This document shows, one piece after another, positions 26,981 through 34,893 of a stretch of DNA of 53,057 nt; within the stretch, counting starts at the first letter, position 1; every line of letters starts with the position of its first letter. This DNA comes from Bryobacterales bacterium (lineage in GTDB: Bacteria; Acidobacteriota; Terriglobia; Bryobacterales; Bryobacteraceae), in NCBI GenBank assembly GCA_016789785.1, contig JAEUQE010000030.1:1-53057 (forward strand), in the 5' to 3' direction. The position numbers and the translations under genes were made by a program. The notes beneath the pieces are model-generated. The model was not told the origin of the DNA. It did no database searches and was given only the letters and a program-made list of their open reading frames with translations.

Positions 26981-28641
26981 TTCTTCGCCTCCCACTCGAA
27001 TGCGCCAATGTCGGCGCGGCCCGGTTTACGCGGCACTCCACGAATATCCGTCTCCACCCGCGGTCCCTCCACCGCGCGATCCACAGCCGCTGACTTCGCG
27101 TCAATCGCATAGCTCGGCTGCACCCGGAACGATCGCACGCGCGAATGATCTCCCCACAACGAAAGCACGTTGCCCGATGCACTCCTCACCACCGTCCAGC
27201 GGTCCCCCGCCAGCACCGGTCTGTCCATCCACTCGCTCTTCGCAACACTCTCGCGCATCCGTACTTCGGTTGCGTAGATGTCTGCGCGATACGTCGCACT
27301 CTCCGCAATCACAACCGGCCCGTCATCCACGAATCCAGCCTCGCCGCGCACGTTCGCGCCCGTCAGTTCCGCACGGCTCAAGTTGCCCTCCGCGCGGCCG
27401 TCCACATCCATCCGCAACGCCTTCCACAGAATGTTGTTCACCAGCACCGGCAGTCGCAATCCCGCCTTCGTCTCGGTAATCAGAACATCGTCCACAAACG
27501 TGTTGTGCGCAATGTCCACCTCGCTGCGTTGAAAGTAGGCTCCCTGATTCTCAGCCACCACGTTGTTCACAAACGTGGCCCTCGATTCCATCGTGATGCG
27601 AAACGCACCCGAGTTCATCGATGCATTGCGATTCCCCGCGAACCGGTTAGCGCGAATCGACACCTGAAACTCGGAGGCGGGAGGCATCGGATCAAACGGC
27701 GTGTCGTAGTGATGCTTCTGCCCGCCCACAAACAGGCCGCCGGCGTCATCATCAGCGTAGTTCTCCACAAACACGTTTCCTTCCACCCGCGGCGCCGACC
27801 ATAACGCTACGAACACACCGCCGCCGTCGTTCTTGCTCAATGCTCGATTCGCGATCACAAGGTTTCGCAGAATCGTGGGATGCGCGCGATCATACACCGA
27901 CACTGCGCCGCCATCGCTGCTCCGCATCGGATCAGCAAGCCCCGCGTCGTTTTCGAGAAAGACATTGCGCCCCACGATCGGTGACGACCTCGTGATGGCC
28001 AGCGCGCCGCCGCGTCCGTTCTCCGTGCGGTTGCGATAGAACAGATTGCGCTGAATCGCCGCCCTGCATCCCTGTATGCACGCCAGCGCGCCGCCGTCGT
28101 TGGCGTCCTCATGAATCAGCTTCGGCTTCCATGGCTGCGGCCCCAGCGTCTCATTGCGTTCCCACACGTTATTGCGAAGCGTCGGCGACTTCCCTTCGCA
28201 CAGCATCGCCCCGCCAAGTCCGCGCACGCGTCCGCCTTGCAGCGTCACACCATCCAACTCCGCATCATCAGCGCAAAGGAATAACCTGCCCTCACCGTTC
28301 GCATCGAAGATGGATCGGTGCATCGCAACGTCGCGCTGCCATTTGGAAGGATGAAAGCCGCCATAGATCGCCACGTGCGCCCGGAGCGGCACGTTCACCA
28401 CACGATACCTGCCCATCGCAACCAGAATGCGCACACGGCTTCCTTGCTTCGCACCGGCCGCAGCCTCCATCGCCTCCATCAAAGTGCCGAATGGCTTCGC
28501 ACGCTCGCCAGTGCCGCCCTTCGCGCCCGCCCACACGTAGATATCGCGATCACCCGCCAGCGCCCTTGGAGTTTCGGTGCGCGGCCCGAACTCGGCCCAC
28601 ATGAGGCTGGCGCTCATGCCCAACGTCACCATCAGTTTCAT
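26977..28641 (-). CDS. Exported right-handed parallel beta-helix protein (DUF1565 / pectate-lyase-fold like)
   Basis: 554 residues with a short signal peptide (MKLMVTLGMSASLMWAE). A DUF1565-like start (DIYVWAGAKGGTGERAKPFGTLMEAM) is followed by many beta-helix rungs with N-N-V/N-x-F-x-x-N patterns (SPTLRNNVWERNET, SPIVGRNVFLEND, SAPRVEGNVFVENY). This fold is found in polysaccharide lyases, GH28 and glycan-binding proteins; I cannot assign catalysis. The C-terminus (PGRADIGAFEW) is the closing motif common in secreted members. ATGA overlaps join it to the symporter (28638-28641) and the aldolase (26977-26980). Confidence 0.85.
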   Translation of the reverse strand: MKLMVTLGMSASLMWAEFGPRTETPRALAGDRDIYVWAGAKGGTGERAKPFGTLMEAMEAAAGAKQGSRVRILVAMGRYRVVNVPLRAHVAIYGGFHPSKWQRDVAMHRSIFDANGEGRLFLCADDAELDGVTLQGGRVRGLGGAMLCEGKSPTLRNNVWERNETLGPQPWKPKLIHEDANDGGALACIQGCRAAIQRNLFYRNRTENGRGGALAITRSSPIVGRNVFLENDAGLADPMRSSDGGAVSVYDRAHPTILRNLVIANRALSKNDGGGVFVALWSAPRVEGNVFVENYADDDAGGLFVGGQKHHYDTPFDPMPPASEFQVSIRANRFAGNRNASMNSGAFRITMESRATFVNNVVAENQGAYFQRSEVDIAHNTFVDDVLITETKAGLRLPVLVNNILWKALRMDVDGRAEGNLSRAELTGANVRGEAGFVDDGPVVIAESATYRADIYATEVRMRESVAKSEWMDRPVLAGDRWTVVRSASGNVLSLWGDHSRVRSFRVQPSYAIDAKSAAVDRAVEGPRVETDIRGVPRKPGRADIGAFEWEAKK

Positions 28642-30182
28642 CTGGCCGCCTCCCCGTTCTTGCTCCAGATGGTCAACCCATCCACCTTGTCCTCGGCGTC
28701 TTTCCAGAACATGCTGGCGATATAGCCTGTCCCGAACAACAGCACATGGCTGATCAGACCGATCATCAGCGGATGCATGGTGTAGTTGATTCCGAGGTTC
28801 ACCTTCAACGGCCCCGTGATGGTGGCCCATGCGACGAACAACACGCAAATCGTGAGGCCTGTGTAGGCGCCCTTCTTTGTGCCGCGCCGCGTCAGAAAGC
28901 CCAACGCGAACAGCCCCAGCACGCCTCCCGCGACAATGCTCGCCAGCGTGACAAAGATCTCATACACCGCGCGCGTCCGTGACGACGTGAGTTGCAGCGC
29001 GACACCCGCCGCAACCAATCCGATCACGGTCAGCCCGATTCGCCCGATCAGCAACCGCCGCGCATCGCTCGACGAAGGCACGAAGCGCGCATAGTAGTCC
29101 TCCGTGATCACCGTCGCCACACTCGTCAAATCGGCGCTGAATGACTGCATCGCCGCCGCAAGAATCGCCGCGAGAATCAACCCCACCAACCCGCTCGGAA
29201 GCACCGTTGCAATGAAGTAGGGAAGAATGTTGTCCGGCTGCGACACCACTTCCGCGGGCAGCGTGTTGCCGGCCAGTTGATAGTGTCCCCACAGCGCGGA
29301 GCCGATGAACGTGAACGTCACCCAGATCACAAGACATGACAATGCACCCGTAAACGTCGCCCGCTGCGCTTCCCGGTCCGTGCGCGCCACCAGATAGCGT
29401 TGCACCATATTCTGCTCCACCAGGTACGACCGTCCAAAGTGCGCAAGCCCCGTGATCGCGAACATCCAGAACGTCGGATGTTCGCCAAACAGACTTCCCC
29501 ATGAGACTGTGAAGTCGCCGAGCCCGAACTTCCCGCCCCGCCATGCCGTATCAACCACGTCCTGAGCGCTGCCCGGCCCGCCAAAGAGAATCGTGAAAAG
29601 AATCGTGAGCGCGCCGGAAGCCAGCACCAGTCCCTGCAGCACATCGTTCCACACCACGGCTTCAATGCCGCCAAGTAACGTATAGAGCAAGGTGAAAACC
29701 ACAATCCCCGCAATCACAGCCTGAATGTTCCAACCCGTGATCACCTCCACCGCGATCGCCGTCAGCAGCAGCGTGAAGCCGAGATCCACGGTTCGCAGCA
29801 CCACAAAGCCCGCGGAACAATACAGCCGCGCACCCACACCAAAACGCCGCTCCAGATACTCATAGCTGCTCATCCGGACCACACGCCGGTAGAACGGCAC
29901 AATGAAGATGGTCACGAACACCAGCACCAGAGGAACCGTCAGGTTCGGAACCAGCAAACGCCAGTCGCGCGAGAACGCCGCGCCCGGAAACGCAACGAAG
30001 CTCACGCTGCTGATCACCGTGCCGACAATGCTGAATGCGACGGCCCATCCCGGCAGCGCGCGATTCGCAACGAAGAACTCCGCCGTGGTCTTCTGCCGCC
30101 GCGACATGCGGTAGCCGATGAACGCCACAGCCATCAGATACAGCACCACCACCGTGGCATCCAATACGGTAAGCGATCTCAT
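28638..30182 (-). CDS. Sodium:solute symporter (SSS family)
   Basis: 514 residues with about 13 membrane segments and the SSS opening (LDATVVVLYLMAVAFIGYRMSRR, then TTAEFFVANRALPGW). Typical central motifs such as GGIEAVVWNDVLQG and the TM8 region SFSADLTSVATVI with Na2-site Ser residues are present. It would import a sugar, sugar acid or similar solute with Na+ across the inner membrane, after uptake by the receptor encoded 12 bases upstream. AGGAG precedes the ATG closely. Confidence 0.93.
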   Translation of the reverse strand: MRSLTVLDATVVVLYLMAVAFIGYRMSRRQKTTAEFFVANRALPGWAVAFSIVGTVISSVSFVAFPGAAFSRDWRLLVPNLTVPLVLVFVTIFIVPFYRRVVRMSSYEYLERRFGVGARLYCSAGFVVLRTVDLGFTLLLTAIAVEVITGWNIQAVIAGIVVFTLLYTLLGGIEAVVWNDVLQGLVLASGALTILFTILFGGPGSAQDVVDTAWRGGKFGLGDFTVSWGSLFGEHPTFWMFAITGLAHFGRSYLVEQNMVQRYLVARTDREAQRATFTGALSCLVIWVTFTFIGSALWGHYQLAGNTLPAEVVSQPDNILPYFIATVLPSGLVGLILAAILAAAMQSFSADLTSVATVITEDYYARFVPSSSDARRLLIGRIGLTVIGLVAAGVALQLTSSRTRAVYEIFVTLASIVAGGVLGLFALGFLTRRGTKKGAYTGLTICVLFVAWATITGPLKVNLGINYTMHPLMIGLISHVLLFGTGYIASMFWKDAEDKVDGLTIWSKNGEAAR

Positions 30183-30194
30183 TGCTCCTGCTGT

Positions 30195-33182
30195 CTAAAA
30201 CTGGAAGCGTCCCTGCAATTGCATCGTCCGGCTGCCGCCCATTCCAAGAATGCGGCCAAACGTCGGACGCGTGAAGTCCGTCACCGGGCTGCCCAGCAGC
30301 GGATGATTCAACAGACTGAACGCCTCCGCGCGGATCTGCAGCCTGAAGCGGTCGTTGAAAGAGAACGTCTTGCCAAGTCCCGCGTTGATCCCCCAACTGA
30401 TCGGCCCGCGCATCGCGTTCTTTCCAAAGTTGCCCGGCCGTACCGGCAAACCGCTCGCGCGTCCCACTTCCACAAGCCGGAAGGCACTCGCGTTGATCCA
30501 TTGGAAGCGATCCCCCGATGCATACGGGTTGCCGCCTGCATAATCAGGGCGCGAGAAATCGAGATTGCTGCGCTGCTCCACGTTCAACACGCCGCCGCTC
30601 TGCGCCGTCATCGTCCCGGTCAATTGCCAGCCGCCCAATGCCGTGCGCAGGAAGCGATTCGGCATCCACTTCTCAAACGGCGTCTGCCATACCCAATCGC
30701 CCACCACTCGATGCGTCACATCGAACAGCGTCGGACCAAGATCCGCATCCCAGTTCGTTTCATCCTGCACGCGCGAATCATTGCCGGGCCAGAAGTCGCC
30801 CGCATGCACCGACATCGACTTGCTCCAGGTGTGATGCAGATTGAATTGCAACCCCGACGAGAAGCGCCTGCGGAACGATGTCTGCCAGCCATGGTAGTAG
30901 CTGAAGTCGCTCTGATTGCGCCATCCGATCTGCAGCGATTGCGGAAACGGCGCCACACCGGTGATACGGTCAGGCAGATTGAAGTTGTGCGACGCCGTAA
31001 TCTTCAGACCCTTGTTGCCGACGTAGCCGGTTTGGAACGTGAAGTCCTTGCCCAGTTGGCGCTGAATGTCGAAGCTCCATTGCAGGCTGTAGGGATCGCG
31101 ATTGTTCGGATCCACCACGTTGTAGCCGCGCGGCACATCCAAACCCTGCACAATGCCCGCCGCCTGTTCATTGTTCATCGGATAGCGTAGATTGAATCGC
31201 GTGATGTCCGCGGCGCTCTGGAAACGGTAGCGCGTCGGAAGGTTTGGATCGGCGTACACCAGACCCGAGAGCGCCCGCAGATTCGGCGGCGCCACAAACA
31301 TCCCGAATCCCGCGCGAACCACCGTACGCTGGCTCTTATCCACGTTGTAGGCGAAGCCCACGCGCGGCATCAGGTTGTTGAAGTCGCCATTGTAGATCGA
31401 ATCCGAAGGCCGGAACCGTATGGGCCGCGCCATCGAAGCATACACGCCGTCGGGATTGAACAGCCGCCCATCGCGCTCCTTGAACACCGAGAAGTATTCG
31501 TAGCGAACACCGAGATTCAACATCAGCCGCGAGTTGATACGAAAGTCATCCTGCAGGAATCCACCGATCTCCCAGGCCCGGCCGTGGTAGCGCGGCGTAC
31601 CGAAGGTGAACGTGACGCGGTTGGCCCTGTTCGCAAGAAAATCCGCCGCACTCCCAAAACGGAAGATCGGTACTTCTTCGTTGAAACGGCCTGGCGTGCG
31701 GATCACGTGCGTGCCGCCGAACTTCAACGTGTGCCGCCCGCGAATCACGGACACCACGTTCTCCAGGCTCGTTGTCGAGCCGTTGATCGTCAACGCCTCG
31801 CCCTGCGTGTCGAACAGCCCTTGCACTTCCACGGCGGGAATTCGGCCCAGAGTGTGGATCTGATCCACTCGATCGGTCTGGTTGCGGTTGTGCCCGAAGC
31901 GCGCTTCGTTCGTCCATCGCGGCGCGCCGTGAATCCAGTTGGCGTTCACCGAATTGGTCAGACCTTGATAGGCCCGGGGATTCTCCATGTAGCGGGGCTG
32001 CACGTTTTCCGGAGTGTCGCGAATGTAGCGGACCGTCAACGAATCCGCATTGCTCAAACGATAGTCGCCGCGCGCCACCAGATGGTTGTCCTGCGCCGTC
32101 GTCGGGCGGGTGCCGCGCCACACTGCAACGTTGGCGTTATCGGCGAAAGGCTGATTCGGCTGCGGGAACAGGTCGAGCACGGCGCGGTACGCAGGCAGCG
32201 CGGCAACCGCCGCCGCGCGGAACGATGGCGTGGGAACCTGACCCGTCTGAATCGCCTGATTGCTCATCCGGTAGCCTTCATACGTGACGAAGAAGAACAG
32301 CTTGTCCTTCTTCACAGGGCCGCCCAAAGATCCGCCGAATTGATTGAAGCGCACAATCGGCTTGCGTTCCGTCGGACCTTGAATCGCATTCTTCGCGTTC
32401 AACACATCGTTCTGCCACAACTCAAACAACGAGCCGTGAAACTGGTTCGTGCCGCCCCGCGTGATGACGTTGATGTTTGTCGAGTACGTGCGGGCGATCT
32501 CGGCTGACATCGCACCCTTGCTGGTCACCACTTCCTGGATCGCTTCCTGGCTCACCACGCTGATGAAGTTGAAGCCCTGGAACATGGAGGTCGAAGGCGT
32601 TTCGGAATCGCTCGATCCGTCGGTGCCATCGACGGTGATGGAGTTCCCGCCGCTGGCAAGGCCGTTGAATTGAATCAGACCGTCGCGTGATGGCCGGTAT
32701 CCGTTCTGCAGGCCGAGCAGTTGCGCAAAGTCGCGGCGCCCTTGCGGAAGTTCGCTGAGTTGCAATCGCGAGAAGCGATCGGCCAAAGCCGTCGATGCAT
32801 TTTCAACAAGCGGCGCTTCCGCGGTCACTTCCACCGATTCCGATGGTGTGCCAATTTCAAGCGGTACCGGCAACTGCAGTTGCTGGCCCGCGGACAAGCT
32901 CAAACCGGCCTGCCGGTATGACTTGAATCCCGCCGCTTCCACTTCCACCCGGTACACTCCCACCGGAATAAACGTCACCGTGAACGTGCCGGTGGAATCG
33001 CTTTGTCCGCTGACTACGGCGTTGGTGGAGCTGTTCACTAAACGAATCGCCGCGCCCGGAACGCCGGCTCCCGATGGATCGGTAACCATGCCGAACAGCG
33101 TGGCGGTGGTACGTTGCGCCCATGCCGCGGATGTTCCCATCCAAACGAGGCAAAGTGCGAGAAACAAGCGAAGCAGTGTCAT
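30195..33182 (-). CDS. TonB-dependent receptor, Oar-like, with carboxypeptidase-regulatory-like N-domain (2)
   Basis: 995 residues, ATG 33182 with CAGGAGG seven bases upstream. Signal peptide (MTLLRLFLALCLVWMGTSAAWAQ), CarboxypepD_reg domain (about 25-110: ATLFGMVTDPSGAGVPGAAI), plug (LPQGRRDFAQLLGLQNG, SITVDGTDGS) and barrel ending in TMQLQGRFQF. Head of the operon with the SSS symporter, beta-helix protein and aldolase, so its ligand should be the glycan or oligosaccharide that this locus handles. The promoter carries two copies of the element described at 33277-33322. Confidence 0.93.
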   Translation of the reverse strand: MTLLRLFLALCLVWMGTSAAWAQRTTATLFGMVTDPSGAGVPGAAIRLVNSSTNAVVSGQSDSTGTFTVTFIPVGVYRVEVEAAGFKSYRQAGLSLSAGQQLQLPVPLEIGTPSESVEVTAEAPLVENASTALADRFSRLQLSELPQGRRDFAQLLGLQNGYRPSRDGLIQFNGLASGGNSITVDGTDGSSDSETPSTSMFQGFNFISVVSQEAIQEVVTSKGAMSAEIARTYSTNINVITRGGTNQFHGSLFELWQNDVLNAKNAIQGPTERKPIVRFNQFGGSLGGPVKKDKLFFFVTYEGYRMSNQAIQTGQVPTPSFRAAAVAALPAYRAVLDLFPQPNQPFADNANVAVWRGTRPTTAQDNHLVARGDYRLSNADSLTVRYIRDTPENVQPRYMENPRAYQGLTNSVNANWIHGAPRWTNEARFGHNRNQTDRVDQIHTLGRIPAVEVQGLFDTQGEALTINGSTTSLENVVSVIRGRHTLKFGGTHVIRTPGRFNEEVPIFRFGSAADFLANRANRVTFTFGTPRYHGRAWEIGGFLQDDFRINSRLMLNLGVRYEYFSVFKERDGRLFNPDGVYASMARPIRFRPSDSIYNGDFNNLMPRVGFAYNVDKSQRTVVRAGFGMFVAPPNLRALSGLVYADPNLPTRYRFQSAADITRFNLRYPMNNEQAAGIVQGLDVPRGYNVVDPNNRDPYSLQWSFDIQRQLGKDFTFQTGYVGNKGLKITASHNFNLPDRITGVAPFPQSLQIGWRNQSDFSYYHGWQTSFRRRFSSGLQFNLHHTWSKSMSVHAGDFWPGNDSRVQDETNWDADLGPTLFDVTHRVVGDWVWQTPFEKWMPNRFLRTALGGWQLTGTMTAQSGGVLNVEQRSNLDFSRPDYAGGNPYASGDRFQWINASAFRLVEVGRASGLPVRPGNFGKNAMRGPISWGINAGLGKTFSFNDRFRLQIRAEAFSLLNHPLLGSPVTDFTRPTFGRILGMGGSRTMQLQGRFQF

Positions 33183-33276
33183 CGTGGGCCTCCTGAACTC
33201 CATCTCCCGGAAGACATTCCTCTATCAACCCTGAAGCAACGGAAACCGTTGCCCTATCGAAGTGGATCTTTTCATG

Positions 33277-33322
33277 GAAAATGAAAGTTGTCAATCACCC
33301 TGCCGCAAAAATGAAAGTTAAG
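33277..33322 (-). promoter_or_regulatory. Promoter and paired operator of the receptor operon
   Basis: Read on the minus strand: a distal site TTAACTTTCATTTTT, then TTGACA (33289-33294) as a -35 box, then AACTTTCATTTTCCATG filling the spacer, with a weak -10 (AAAGAT) 17 bases after the -35. The two sites are 30 bases apart, about three helical turns, so protein bound to both would lie on one face. The half-site ATGAAAG/CTTTCAT also occurs as an imperfect inverted pair across 33268-33288. A third near-identical copy controls the opposite arm (34862-34887). The likely binder is the IclR protein encoded at 37683-38537 (inference). Confidence 0.6.
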
Positions 33323-33348
33323 TTCCGAAACTGGATTTCTGAGGTGCG

Positions 33349-34776
33349 TCAGTCCTTCGGCATCGGTATGCTGCGCAGCATCGCGCTCAGTTGTTTCACT
33401 GTGCCCGCGTGCTCGGCAATGCCGGCGAGGTTCTTCATCTCACCCGGATCGGCACGCTCATCGTAAAGCTCGTGGCCACGGCGCCCTTCATCCCATTCGA
33501 TGTAACGCCAGCGCTCCGTGCGCACCGTGCGTCCGAAATACGTGGGACTGTGGTGCGACTCATTGCGATCGTCGTTGCGTCCCACCATGCCGAACGCCGC
33601 GTTCTTCCCGGCGCGCGTTGGATCATCGAGCCACGGGCGCAAACTCACGCCTTCCAGTCCCTGCGGCGGCTTCAGTCCACACAGATCGGTGAAAGTGGGA
33701 TAGAGGTCAATCATCTCGACAATGCCCGCGCACTTGCGGCCGTTGCCCCGCGCGCCCGGCGCATACACAATCAACGGCACGCGCATCGATTCCTCAAACA
33801 ACGTCATCTTGTGCCACATGCCGTGCTCGCCGTTGTGATAGCCGTTGTCCCCAATGAACACGATTGCCGTGCGGTCCCACAGTTTCAGTTCATCGAGCGA
33901 CGACATCAGATAACCCACCTGCACGTCCATATAGGAATTGCAGGCGTAGTAGGCAGCCATGTATTCGCGTTGTTCGCGATCGCTGAGCGGCGGTTGATTG
34001 GCGAGTTCATACCACGCGGCCGCTGGCAGCGACTTCGGATCGCCACGGCGAGGCAACGGAATCTTCGCCGGATCGTAGAGATCGAAGTACTGCTTCGGGG
34101 CCGCATAAGGGGAGTGCGGGCGGCGGAAGCCCACGCCGAGAAAGAACGGCTTGCTTTCGCTCACGCACTTCCGCATCAATTCGCTCGCCTTGCGCACAAC
34201 TATGCCGTCGGGAGTATCTGCATCGGGCGTGCGCAGTTGCATCCAGGCCATCGAATGATTGCGCGGCTGGCCCGCTTTGTGTTGCTTCACGATCTCACTT
34301 TCCGGTGGGCTCTTGCCGCTTTCGGGAAGCATGTAGTGCCACGATTGCGGATCGTCATGGTCGGGGCCGGTGTGAAAGATCTTGCCCGTTTGTCCGCTGA
34401 AGTAGCCGTTCTTCTTGAAGAGTTCGGGCAACATCACCACATCGCGCATATACTTGCGCGTGGGAATGTCGAGCGAGAGCACGCGAGTGGTTTCGGGTCT
34501 GCGTCCACTGAGGAACGACGCCCGCGACGGTGCGCACAGCGGGAACTGGCAGTAGGCGCGATCAAACAGAACACTCTTCGCGGCCAGCCGGTCGATGTGC
34601 GGCGTCTTCACAATCGGGTTGCCATAGCAGCCGAGCGCGTTGTTCAGATCGTCGGCCACCATAAAGATCACGTTCATCGGCGGGCGGCCGGTTGAGCCGC
34701 CGCGCTGCGCCTCTAAGCGGCTGACGATGGGCGCGGCCGCTGCCAGCAAATTGCGGCGCGAGATTCTCGAAGTCAT
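33349..34776 (-). CDS. Tat-exported sulfatase, iduronate-2-sulfatase-like
   Basis: 475 residues. Tat signal (MTSRISRRNLLAAAAP, with S-R-R-N-L-L). Alkaline-phosphatase-fold metal site FMVADDLNN and the sulfatase signature C81-A-P-S-R, whose Cys becomes formylglycine through an anaerobic- or FGE-type maturase not encoded here. The segments SGRRPETTRVL and FGMVGRNDDRNESHHS fit the iduronate-2-sulfatase branch. It removes sulfate esters from sugars, perhaps uronic-acid-containing glycans. A GTG lies one codon above the chosen ATG 34776, behind AAGGGGG. It runs in the same direction as the receptor operon, with that operon's own promoter between. Confidence 0.92.
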   Translation of the reverse strand: MTSRISRRNLLAAAAPIVSRLEAQRGGSTGRPPMNVIFMVADDLNNALGCYGNPIVKTPHIDRLAAKSVLFDRAYCQFPLCAPSRASFLSGRRPETTRVLSLDIPTRKYMRDVVMLPELFKKNGYFSGQTGKIFHTGPDHDDPQSWHYMLPESGKSPPESEIVKQHKAGQPRNHSMAWMQLRTPDADTPDGIVVRKASELMRKCVSESKPFFLGVGFRRPHSPYAAPKQYFDLYDPAKIPLPRRGDPKSLPAAAWYELANQPPLSDREQREYMAAYYACNSYMDVQVGYLMSSLDELKLWDRTAIVFIGDNGYHNGEHGMWHKMTLFEESMRVPLIVYAPGARGNGRKCAGIVEMIDLYPTFTDLCGLKPPQGLEGVSLRPWLDDPTRAGKNAAFGMVGRNDDRNESHHSPTYFGRTVRTERWRYIEWDEGRRGHELYDERADPGEMKNLAGIAEHAGTVKQLSAMLRSIPMPKD

Positions 34777-34861
34777 CACGATACCCCCTTCCGTGGCGGC
34801 TGGTTCTCACCGCAACGGCATCCAGACATGCTATCGGGAACCGGTTCTGCAAACAAGTGGG

Positions 34862-34887
34862 CTTAACTTTCATTTTCGATGTATGAT
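34862..34887 (+). promoter_or_regulatory. Promoter and operator of the LamG/GH32-like - IclR operon
   Basis: TTAACTTTCATTTTCGATG (34863-34881) is the same element as at the receptor promoter (16 of 17 core bases), followed at once by a good -10 box TATGAT (34882-34887). Transcription from it would begin at about 34894, exactly the ATG that starts the signal peptide, so the messenger is probably leaderless; no ribosome site is visible. The divergent sulfatase gene shares this 117-base region. Confidence 0.6.
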
Positions 34888-34893
34888 TTTCAC

